64,000 bases of DNA from Paractinoplanes atraurantiacus (lineage in GTDB: Bacteria > Actinomycetota > Actinomycetes > Mycobacteriales > Micromonosporaceae): positions 128,181 through 192,180 of the forward strand of contig NZ_OBDY01000001.1 of assembly GCF_900215205.1 (NCBI RefSeq). Direction: 5' to 3'. Made by a program: the position numbers and the translations under genes. Each line of letters opens with the position of its first letter. Positions within the stretch are counted from its first letter, which is position 1. The notes below the pieces were generated by a model, which saw only the letters and a list, made by a program, of their open reading frames with translations, did not search any database and was not told where the DNA came from. Of this stretch, positions 53,493 to 60,396 are shown piece by piece.

Positions 53493-55673
53493 ATGCTGGC
53501 CTGGTCGACGCATCAGCTCACCGAATACTTCACCGCGGTCAACGCGGCCGAGGACGAGACGTCGGCCATCGCGAACGCGGTCGAGCGGGCCGCCGAGATG
53601 GTCGACGCCGAGGTGGGCGCCGTCGTGCGCGAGGGTGGCGTGCACGGTGCGTACGGCTTCGGAAGGGTTGTGCCGGAAGCGGGCGTCCTGGAGGTCGCCG
53701 CCGGTCAGCCGATGCTCGTCGTGCCGAACGTGGGTGAGCTGCACGCGGTCGCGAACCCGCTGGGCGACCAGGCCGGCGAGGCGCTCGTGGTGGCCCGGCT
53801 GGCCGAGCCGTTCGCGCCCGAGGAGCGGCAGATGCTGCAGGGCATGGGCCAGGTGCTGGGCCTGGCGCTGCGCAGCATCCGGGTGCTGGCCGCGGAACGG
53901 CACCTGCGCGCCGAGAAGGAGCGACAGGCGACCTCCGCGCAGACCCGTCAGCGGCTCGTGGAGACGCTGCTGACGATCCAGCGGGGGATCTCGGCCCGGC
54001 GGCCGCTCCCGGAGATCCTGGACGCGGTGACCGGCGGCGCGGCCGATCTGCTGGGCGGGGCCACGGTGACGTTGCTGCTGGCCGAGGGCGGCCAGGAGCG
54101 CCGGCTCACGATCGCCTCGACCTCGGGTGGCGGCGTGACACCGCCGGAGGGCCTGGCCCGGGCGGCCATGGCGGGAGGATCGGCTCTCGTCCGGGCCGAC
54201 GCGCGCGGCCAGATGATCGCCGCCCCGGTGCGGGTCACCGGCGAGATGGCCGGCTGCCTGGTGGCCCTGCTCTGCGGGGTGACCGACGAGAACACCGAGC
54301 GGCGCGACCAGCTGGCCGCGTTCGCCCAGCAGGTGAGCCTGGCCCTGACCGACGCCCGCACGGTCGAGGCGGTCCGCGAGGCCCACCACGACCCGGTCAC
54401 CGGCCTGCCCAACCGGGCGCTGTTCCTGACCATCCTCCACCGGGTGCTGGCCTCGCGGGCGACCGAGGAGGACCCGACCAGCGTGCTCTTCGTCGACCTG
54501 GACCGGTTCAAGGCGGTGAACGACAGCCTTGGCCACGAGGCCGGCGACCAGCTGCTCGCGCTGGTGGCCCGCCGGCTGCGCGGCTGCGTGCGGGCGAGCG
54601 ACACGATCGCCCGGCTCGGCGGCGACGAGTTCGCGGCGCTGCTGCACGACTCGCCGGTGGAGACGGCGACGCTGATCGGCGAGCGGATCGTGGCCGCGGT
54701 CAAGGAGCCGTTCCGGGTGGCCGGCCGCGAGATCTTCATCGGGGCCAGCGTCGGGGTCGCGGTCTCCCGCGAGGCGGCCCTGAAGCCGGAGGAGCTGCTG
54801 CACAACGCGGACGTGGCGATGTACCGGGCGAAGAAGGACGGACCGGGCCGGGTGCTGGCCTACCAGCCGTACATGCACGCCGAGGCGCTCGATCACCTCA
54901 GCCTGCGCGGCGACCTCCAGCGGGCGCTGCGCGACGGCGAGTTCCGCCTGCAATATCAGCCGCTGATCCGGCTCGCGGACGGCAAGCCGGTCGGCGCCGA
55001 GGCGCTGATCCGCTGGTACAGCCCGACCCGCGGGTTCGTCTCGCCGGTCGACTTCATCCCGATCGCCGAGGAGTTCGGGCTGATCATCGACATCGGCCAG
55101 TGGGCCCTGGAGACGAGCGCGGTGCAGGTCGCCCGCTGGCGGCGCGACTTCCCCGACCTGGGGCTCAACGTCAACGTGTCGGGCCATCAGCTGGTCCATC
55201 CGCGCTTCGCCGACAACGTGATGAAGGCGCTGGCCATCGCCGGCCTGCCGTCGAGCGCGGTGACTCTGGAGCTGACCGAGTCGGTGCTGATGAGCGAGCC
55301 CGACCTGGGCAAGGCGGCCCTGCATCAGTTGCGCGGGCTGGGGGTGCAGCTTTCCATCGACGATTTCGGTACGGGGTATTCGTCGCTGGCCTACCTGCGC
55401 GAGCTCCCGGTCGACGAACTCAAGATCGACCGGGCCTTCATCGCGCGGGCCGAACTCACCGGCGAGGATCTGGCCCTGGTGCGCACGATCGTGGAACTTG
55501 CGCAGATCCTGGGCCTGCGGGTGGTGGCCGAGGGCATCGAGAACGCCGCCCAGCTCGCCGCCCTGAGGCGCCTGGGCTGCGGATATGGACAGGGTTACCA
55601 CCTGTGCCGCCCGACTGACGCGGCCGAGGTGCCGGCCAAACTGCTGCGCGCATCGATCGCCGTACTGGGTTGA
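53493..55673 (+). CDS. GAF-GGDEF-EAL c-di-GMP turnover protein
   Basis: A 726-residue soluble protein. Residues 1-130 and about 155-290 look like GAF-type modules joined by a charged helix (about 130-155). The GGDEF domain (about 297-455) has an intact GGDEF (376-380) and an RxxD inhibitory site (RASD, 367-370) five residues before it. The EAL domain (about 470-720) has EAL at 503-505, NVSGHQL, LELTES, IDDFGTGYSSLAYL, KIDRAFI and VVAEGIE, so all metal and catalytic positions seem kept. Both synthesis and hydrolysis are possible. FIST coupling suggests ligand-controlled balance. ATG is 3 bases after the FIST stop. Confidence 0.95.
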   Translation: MLAWSTHQLTEYFTAVNAAEDETSAIANAVERAAEMVDAEVGAVVREGGVHGAYGFGRVVPEAGVLEVAAGQPMLVVPNVGELHAVANPLGDQAGEALVVARLAEPFAPEERQMLQGMGQVLGLALRSIRVLAAERHLRAEKERQATSAQTRQRLVETLLTIQRGISARRPLPEILDAVTGGAADLLGGATVTLLLAEGGQERRLTIASTSGGGVTPPEGLARAAMAGGSALVRADARGQMIAAPVRVTGEMAGCLVALLCGVTDENTERRDQLAAFAQQVSLALTDARTVEAVREAHHDPVTGLPNRALFLTILHRVLASRATEEDPTSVLFVDLDRFKAVNDSLGHEAGDQLLALVARRLRGCVRASDTIARLGGDEFAALLHDSPVETATLIGERIVAAVKEPFRVAGREIFIGASVGVAVSREAALKPEELLHNADVAMYRAKKDGPGRVLAYQPYMHAEALDHLSLRGDLQRALRDGEFRLQYQPLIRLADGKPVGAEALIRWYSPTRGFVSPVDFIPIAEEFGLIIDIGQWALETSAVQVARWRRDFPDLGLNVNVSGHQLVHPRFADNVMKALAIAGLPSSAVTLELTESVLMSEPDLGKAALHQLRGLGVQLSIDDFGTGYSSLAYLRELPVDELKIDRAFIARAELTGEDLALVRTIVELAQILGLRVVAEGIENAAQLAALRRLGCGYGQGYHLCRPTDAAEVPAKLLRASIAVLG

Positions 55674-55775
55674 TCTTCACCCGTTGGCGTACTTGATCAC
55701 CGCTCTACCGCATGCGGGATCCTTGAGGGGTACTTTTCGGCTAATTAGTACATAAGCCCCGGAAGGAAAATAACG

Positions 55776-56075
55776 GTGACACCCTTCGCGCTGCTCTTCC
55801 TGCTCGCCCTGGCCGGCTCCACGTGCTTCGCCCTCGGCCGAGCCCTCGGCCGCGGCGAGCGCTACGAGAAGGGCTACCGCGAGGGCTTCCGCGACGGCGA
55901 GACCGGTTCGCTGGCCCGCGCCGCCCGGCTCATCCAGCTCAACGACCGCCCGGCCATCGCACCCGCCATCGAGTCGATGCTCGGCCCCTACGCGGTCCCC
56001 CAGCAGCAACTGCCGGGCCGCAGCGTGGGCCCGGCGGTCACCGCGGTGCCGGTCCGGCCGCAGCTCGCGCTCTAA
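55776..56075 (+). CDS. Small single-TM membrane protein, function unknown
   Basis: A 99-residue protein with one N-terminal membrane helix (FALLFLLALAGSTCFALG), then a Gly/Arg/Glu-rich cytoplasmic region (RALGRGERYEKGYREGFRDG) and a Pro/Val tail. GTG start; GGAAGGA is 8-9 bases upstream. It stands between the c-di-GMP gene and the convergent broken zinc-ribbon gene. Family not recognised. Confidence 0.75.
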   Translation: MTPFALLFLLALAGSTCFALGRALGRGERYEKGYREGFRDGETGSLARAARLIQLNDRPAIAPAIESMLGPYAVPQQQLPGRSVGPAVTAVPVRPQLAL

Positions 56076-56088
56076 CGGGGTTACCCGT

Positions 56089-56867
56089 TCAAAGAAGACG
56101 GACGACGGCGCTGGCCACAAAACCGAGCACAGTGCCCACGACGGCGATGATGAGGCCCAGCTTGCCGAGCCGCTCCCCGCGCCGCAGAGCCACCGCGCCG
56201 AAGACCACCCCAAGAACGCCTAGCAGCGGAATGAGAAGAAACCCGACCCCTGCCAGCACGAACGCGGCAATGCTGAAGTTGTTGCCGGCCGCCTTGGGCG
56301 GCATGGGCGGATAGGGGTTGTAAGGCGGCGGAGCCCCATAGGGCCCGTTCTGCGGCATTCCGTAGGGCGGCTGAGCGGCATTGACATACGGCGCTCCACC
56401 CGGCTGGTGCCCCGCCGGCGCATACGGAGCCCCCGGCGGCGGCGCCCCCATCGGCGGCCCGGCAACCGGCGGCGGCAGCGCACCGCCAGGCGGCGGCGGC
56501 AGTGCACCGCCAGGCGGCGGCGGCAGTCACCGCCAGGCGGCGGCAGCGCACCGCCAGACGGCGCGTACGGCGGCGGCAGGCTAGCGCCGGGCGGCGCGTA
56601 TGGCGGCGGAGGATCAGCGGCGGGCGGCGCGTATGGCGGCGGTAGGTCAGCGGCTGGTGGCGCGTATGGCGGCGGGTCCGCAGCGGGCGGCGTGTAGGGC
56701 GGCGAGTCTCCTCCCGGCGCGTACTGGCCGACCGGCGGCCCGTAGTTGTATCCCGCGGTCGGGTCGGGCGCGGCCCACCCCGCCTGTGGTGCGGCAGCGG
56801 GCCGGCCGCAGGTGGCGCAGTAGCCGTTCGGCTGAATGGCCGTCGAGCCACAGTTGGAGCAGGTCAT
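56089..56867 (-). pseudogene. Zinc-ribbon, Pro-rich, DUF4190-like membrane protein with frameshift
   Basis: The gene begins at ATG 56867 with a zinc ribbon (CSNCGSTAIQPNGYCATCGR), followed by a long PPxYAPP repeat region. It ends at 56089 in a different frame with a DUF4190-like two-TM domain (NNFSIAAFVLAGVGFLLIPL, LGLIIAVVGTVLGFVASAVV). The break lies in a 25-base repeat: copies reading AGTGCACCGCC are followed by one reading AGTCACCGCC, with one base missing at 56527/56528. Restoring that base gives a continuous 259-residue protein of repeated GALPPPPG. It could be a true phase-variable or dead gene, or a sequencing error in a GC-rich repeat. Confidence 0.8.
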
Positions 56868-57105
56868 CGACTTCGTCTCCCGGGTGTCGGCGTTACCCGG
56901 AACCGATCGGCTCCTCACGCGCCGACTTGAGACCCGCCACCGCCCGCTTCAGTCACCGACCGCGATGGTCGTCCCGATCGTAGGGATCTCCATCGCGCCG
57001 TCGGCCCACGTGACCCTGACCTCGCTCAGGCAGCAGCGTGGCCGAGGCACCGACTCGAGGCCGGCTCCTGCACGCCCTGGTGAAACGCCCGCTCGGATGG
57101 GGCCG

Positions 57106-57318
57106 TCAATCCCCGCGGCCGGCCCGAGGTCCGGCCAACGCTGGACGGTTCGCCGTTATCCAGGCCTCGATGTCGGCGATGCGCCAGACCCGGCCCTGGA
57201 CGAGCTCGTCGTAGGGCTTCGGCCAGTCCGGGCGGAGAGCCAGCTGATAGACGCGCTGGCGGGTGATGCCGCCCATCCGGGCCCGTATCTCCGCTATCCC
57301 CATCAAGTGCCTAGTCAT
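57106..57318 (-). CDS. Small helix-turn-helix protein, AlpA/excisionase-like (copy 1)
   Basis: A 70-residue DNA-binding protein of the HTH_17/MerR-like type: LMGIAEIRARMGGITRQRVY, a winged segment LRPDWPKPYDELVQGRVWRI and ADIEAWITANRP. Such proteins act as excisionases or small repressors. A diverged paralogue lies inverted at 59659. The 20 bases before the ATG (TAGTCGTTTGTAAAGTGGCT on the minus strand) match those before copy 2. No integrase lies in the window. Confidence 0.82.
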   Translation of the reverse strand: MTRHLMGIAEIRARMGGITRQRVYQLALRPDWPKPYDELVQGRVWRIADIEAWITANRPALAGPRAGRGD

Positions 57319-57406
57319 GGAGCCACTTTACAAACGACTACCGCAGATGTCATGCCCGGGTCCGTGCCAACCTCGAAGTGACCAAGGGCACGCCGGGAAA
57401 CACGGA

Positions 57407-57429
57407 AGGGGCCCCGTGGTGGGGCCCCT
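57407..57429 (-). terminator. Terminator after the GatB/YqeY gene
   Basis: A 9-bp stem AGGGGCCCC with GGGGCCCCT (57407-57415 with 57421-57429) and a 5-base loop, starting 22 bases past the stop on the minus strand. Confidence 0.7.
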
Positions 57430-57451
57430 CCATGCGTACACCTCAATGGGT

Positions 57452-57904
57452 CTAGCCCAGCTGACGCCGGACCTCCGCCGCGACCCGGCCGCCCTCGGCC
57501 CGGCCCGCGACGGCGGCCTGCGCGGCCTTCATCGCCGGGCCCATCTGGGCCTTACCGCTGAAGCCGCCGGCCGCCAAGGCGTCGCGGACCAGGCTCGCGA
57601 TCTCGTCGTCGGTGAGCTGTTTCGGCAGGTAGCGCTCCAGCACCTCACCCTCGGAACGCTCCTTGGACGCCTGCTCGGCCCGGCCCGCGTCAGCGAACGC
57701 GGTGGCCGCCTCGCGGCGCTTCTTGGTCTCCCGGGTCAGGACCGCGAGGACCTCGTCGTCGGTGAGGGATCGGGCCTCGGTGCCGGCGACCTCGGCGTTG
57801 CGGACGGCGGCCAGCGCCATGCGCAGCGTGGAGGTGGTCAGCTCGTCGCGGCCCTTCATCGCGGCGTGCAGGTCATCGTTCAGGCGGTCCTTCAGCGTTC
57901 CCAT
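57452..57904 (-). CDS. GatB/YqeY domain-containing protein
   Basis: A 150-residue cytosolic protein of the YqeY family, related to the tRNA-binding tail of GatB. Visible blocks are TLKDRLNDDLHAAMKGRDEL, LRMALAAVRNAEV, VLAVLTRETKKRREAATAFA, ERYLPKQLTDDEI and AQMGPAMKAAQAAVAGRAEG. A role in tRNA-linked processes is presumed. I start at ATG 57904, which matches the usual family N-terminus; an in-frame ATG at 57931 has AGGAG 9 bases upstream and overlaps the divergent metallophosphoesterase start, so the start is ambiguous. Confidence 0.9.
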   Translation of the reverse strand: MGTLKDRLNDDLHAAMKGRDELTTSTLRMALAAVRNAEVAGTEARSLTDDEVLAVLTRETKKRREAATAFADAGRAEQASKERSEGEVLERYLPKQLTDDEIASLVRDALAAGGFSGKAQMGPAMKAAQAAVAGRAEGGRVAAEVRRQLG

Positions 57905-57929
57905 GGACGGAGAAACTACTCTTTCGGTC

Positions 57930-58823
57930 ATGCGTAAGCGCTCCTTTATCGCCCTGGGCGCGGGGGTGGCCGCCGCGGGCGCCGCGACCTTCGCCTATGC
58001 CTCGCTGGTCGAACGCAACCTGTTCACGCTGCGGCGCTTCGACGTGCCGGTGCTCGAACCGGACGCCGAGCCGCTGCGGATCCTGCACCTCTCGGACCTG
58101 CACATGATGCCCGACCAGCGACGCAAGCAGGCGTGGGTGGCCGCGCTGGGCGGCACCGACCCCGACTTGGTGATCGTCACCGGCGACAACATGGCGGACC
58201 CCGCCGCTGTTCCCGGTGTGCTGCGAGCGCTCGACCCGCTGCTGGAGGTGCCGGGCGCGTTCGTCTTCGGCTCCAACGACTACCGCGGCCCCCGGTGGAA
58301 GAACCCGCTCGAATATCTGATGCCGGAGCGCGAATACGTCCAGGGCGTCGACCTGCCCACCGAGGACCTGCGGGCGGCCCTGGTCGACGCGGGCTGGGCC
58401 GACCTCAACAACGCCCGTACGGTCCAGAAGGCGGGCGGCCGCTCGATCGAGCTGGCCGGCGTCGACGACCCGCACGTCGACCGCGACGACTACCCGTCCG
58501 TGGCCGGCCCGATCTCCACCGGCGCCGATCTGCACCTGGGCGTCACCCACACCCCCGCCTCGCGCGTCCTGGACGCCATGGCCGCCGACGGCTTCGAGCT
58601 GCTGCTGGCCGGGCACACGCACGGCGGTCAGGTGTGCGTCCCGTTCTACGGCGCGCTCACCACCAACTGCGACCTGCCCACCTCGATGGCGAAGGGCCTG
58701 CACCGCTGGCCCGGCTCCGACGCCTGGCTCCACGTTTCGGCCGGCCTGGGCACCCACCCGACCGCCCCGATCCGCTTCGCCTGCCGCCCCGAGGCCTCAC
58801 TGCTCACTCTCATACCGCGCTGA
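57930..58823 (+). CDS. Membrane-anchored metallophosphoesterase
   Basis: A 297-residue protein with an N-terminal membrane anchor ([20 protein letters not shown]) and a calcineurin-like phosphoesterase domain. Metal motifs are [33 protein letters not shown] (where GNHE is common), LGVTHTP and [15 protein letters not shown]. Actinobacterial relatives are YaeI-like enzymes acting outside the membrane; the substrate is unknown. The SNDY in place of GNHE is normal for this subgroup. The ATG at 57930 shares CATG with an alternative divergent start of the GatB/YqeY gene. Confidence 0.9.
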   Translation: MRKRSFIALGAGVAAAGAATFAYASLVERNLFTLRRFDVPVLEPDAEPLRILHLSDLHMMPDQRRKQAWVAALGGTDPDLVIVTGDNMADPAAVPGVLRALDPLLEVPGAFVFGSNDYRGPRWKNPLEYLMPEREYVQGVDLPTEDLRAALVDAGWADLNNARTVQKAGGRSIELAGVDDPHVDRDDYPSVAGPISTGADLHLGVTHTPASRVLDAMAADGFELLLAGHTHGGQVCVPFYGALTTNCDLPTSMAKGLHRWPGSDAWLHVSAGLGTHPTAPIRFACRPEASLLTLIPR

Positions 58824-58895
58824 CCTGCGGTTTTACGCTTCAGGGGATACCGATTTCGCGTCCGGCGAGGCGTCGGATAGTATTTCCTGGCAGCT

Positions 58896-58972
<77 letters not shown>

Positions 58973-58980
58973 AGTAGTTG

Positions 58981-59014
58981 CAGGCCCGGTAACCGGAAAC
59001 GGTTACCGGGCCTG
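58981..59014. terminator. Terminator of tRNA-Pro
   Basis: A perfect 15-bp stem (58981-58995 with 59000-59014) closed by a GAAA tetraloop, followed by ATTCATTT. Very stable. Confidence 0.92.
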
Positions 59015-59325
59015 ATTCATTTCGGACACCATCTCAGGGAAGATTCCGGGCCGTGGCGCGCTCACAGCGCGGGCAGCAGCCTGTCGAGGACGTTCACCTG
59101 CGAACCCCGCAGACCGAGACACGGCTCCGACCAGGTCGTCAACCGCACGCCGCACCTGTTGCAGCTGCCGGTCGTGAACGCGCGAGTGAGCCGTCAAGCG
59201 GTTCCTTTGGGTCTCACCCGGACAGGGGCAGGATCCCATGCGCTGCCTGGCCCGCTGCGGTGGCAAAGGCCTTCCCTCGGCGTTGCTCGATAGACTTCGC
59301 GGGCAGCGAGAGGGGAGTCTGACGG
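59015..59325. other. Region of uncertain coding content after tRNA-Pro
   Basis: About 310 bases. Overlapping frames on both strands are open here, but none has a good ribosome site plus a recognisable product. The minus-strand frame has helix-like text (HDRQLQQVRRAVDDLVGAVS) that might be a gene remnant. Together with the small HTH genes nearby this could be the debris of an element once inserted at the tRNA, but no att repeat is visible. Confidence 0.4.
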
Positions 59326-59490
59326 GTGGCCAGTGCCTTGAGTTCAGCAGCCGTGGTGGAGCTGAGTAAGACGGCGCGCAGCGCAATCGAAAGCACGGAC
59401 AATACGGCCAGGCTCTGCGCGATCATGGCTGTGGGCACTCTCTGCGCAGTGGGCTACGTTGCGGCAGACCGTCTGATCCCGCGTCGTTGA
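59326..59490 (+). CDS. Small single-TM protein (54 residues), hypothetical
   Basis: A GTG at 59326 is preceded by GGGGAG with an 8-base spacing. The frame runs 54 codons to a TGA: polar N-terminal helix (VVELSKTARSAIESTDNTAR), then one membrane helix (LCAIMAVGTLCAVGYVAA) and a basic end DRLIPRR. The transition from polar helix to TM helix to positive end is a credible small membrane protein rather than a composition artefact. The family is unknown. It is 168 bases before the second HTH gene. Confidence 0.55.
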   Translation: MASALSSAAVVELSKTARSAIESTDNTARLCAIMAVGTLCAVGYVAADRLIPRR

Positions 59491-59606
59491 TCGTCTCTCG
59501 GCGTTCGTTTTCCGCCAGTGAGGTCTCGACCGCGTCTGTGAGGTGCGGCGGGTGGTCGGTGGTGGCACTCGATGTAGTCGCGGCCACGAGACCCACTTAC
59601 GCGGGA

Positions 59607-59637
59607 TTGACACACGTGCGGCGATGACTTTTATAGT
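59607..59637 (+). promoter_or_regulatory. Sigma-70-type promoter of HTH gene copy 2
   Basis: TTGACA at 59607-59612 and TATAGT at 59632-59637 (spacer 19) lie just before the conserved 20-base leader of the HTH gene (start 59659). Both boxes are near consensus, rare for this GC content. Copy 1 lacks such a -10 box, so the two copies probably differ in expression. Confidence 0.65.
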
Positions 59638-59658
59638 AGTCGTTTGTAAAGTGGCTTC

Positions 59659-59859
59659 ATGACTAGGCATCTGATGGGCGTGGCCGAGATCCGGGTTCGG
59701 CTGGGTGGGGTCAATCGTCAGCGGGTGGATCAGTTGGCGCTGCGGCCGGACTGGCCTAAGCCCTACGACGAGCTCGTTCGGGGGCGGGTGTGGCGGATCG
59801 CCGACATCGAGGCCTGGATCAGAGTGCACCGGCCGGCGCTCGCCCGTCGCCGCGATTGA
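59659..59859 (+). CDS. Small helix-turn-helix protein, AlpA/excisionase-like (copy 2)
   Basis: A 66-residue paralogue of the protein encoded at 57106: LMGVAEIRVRLGGVNRQRVD, LRPDWPKPYDELVRGRVWRI and ADIEAWIRVHRPALARRRD. Differences from copy 1 are mostly at third codon positions, so both copies were kept under selection. It has a near-consensus promoter, and its leader TAGTCGTTTGTAAAGTGGCT is identical to that of copy 1, which may be an operator bound by both proteins. Confidence 0.82.
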   Translation: MTRHLMGVAEIRVRLGGVNRQRVDQLALRPDWPKPYDELVRGRVWRIADIEAWIRVHRPALARRRD

Positions 59860-59883
59860 CGGTGTGCCCGGGCGAAGGGCTGA

Positions 59884-60339
59884 TCACCGCATGGTGGTCA
59901 GGGCCTCCAGGCGGCGGGCCACTTCGGCGGCCGGCTGGGTGGCGTCGATCTCGGCCGTGGCGGTGGCTCGGAGCAAGGGCTCGACAGTGGCGAGGTTGGT
60001 GAGGATCTCGGCTCGGTCGGCGGGCGTTTTACCGTACGGGTTGGTTGTTCTCGTCTCCACGCGGGCCAGCAGGACGGCGGCGGGGGCGCTCAGCAGGACG
60101 ATGTGGTCGAACAGTGGGTAGAAGCGGCCCTGGTTGGACTTGCAGCCGGCCACGAAGACGTCGGGTGTGGTGGTCAGCAGCTCCGTGATGCGGCCGGAGC
60201 GCCAGATCCAGTCGTCGCCGGACCATTCGCTCCACTCGTCGGTGTCGGTGTCGACGGTGTGGTGGCCGCGGGCGGCCAGCAGGGTCAGGGCCGTCGACTT
60301 GCCGGTGCCGGACATTCCGGTGACCAGGACGCGGGGCAT
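59884..60339 (-). CDS. P-loop kinase-like ATPase
   Basis: A 151-residue cytosolic protein of the AAA_33/shikimate kinase-like P-loop group. Walker A is VTGMSGTGKSTAL near residue 10. A DTDTDEWSEW segment follows, where related kinases bind substrate, then FVAGCKSNQGRFYPLFDHIV and the lid-like ARVETRTTNPYGK. Small-molecule kinase activity is expected; the substrate is unknown. ATG 60339 has no Shine-Dalgarno and lies right after the T-tract of the PBP terminator, so it may be leaderless. It ends 25 bases past the convergent HTH stop. Confidence 0.82.
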   Translation of the reverse strand: MPRVLVTGMSGTGKSTALTLLAARGHHTVDTDTDEWSEWSGDDWIWRSGRITELLTTTPDVFVAGCKSNQGRFYPLFDHIVLLSAPAAVLLARVETRTTNPYGKTPADRAEILTNLATVEPLLRATATAEIDATQPAAEVARRLEALTTMR

Positions 60340-60352
60340 GCGCAAAAAGATA

Positions 60353-60384
60353 CGGGCGGGACGTCCCGGAGGAAGTCCCGCCCG
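60353..60384 (-). terminator. Terminator of the penicillin-binding protein gene
   Basis: CGGGCGGGAC and GTCCCGCCCG form a 10-bp stem, 11 bp with the A-T pair outside (60353-60362 with 60375-60384, 12-base loop). It is followed on the minus strand by ATCTTTTTG, a real T tract that runs almost into the start codon of the kinase-like gene. Confidence 0.9.
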
Positions 60385-60396
60385 TTCAGTGGGGCG

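Noticed and set aside
59003..59438. Overlapping ORFs on both strands after tRNA-Pro
   Set aside because: None has a supported start. One overlaps the terminator and another overlaps the better-supported small ORF at 59326. They may be remnants, but that cannot be shown.
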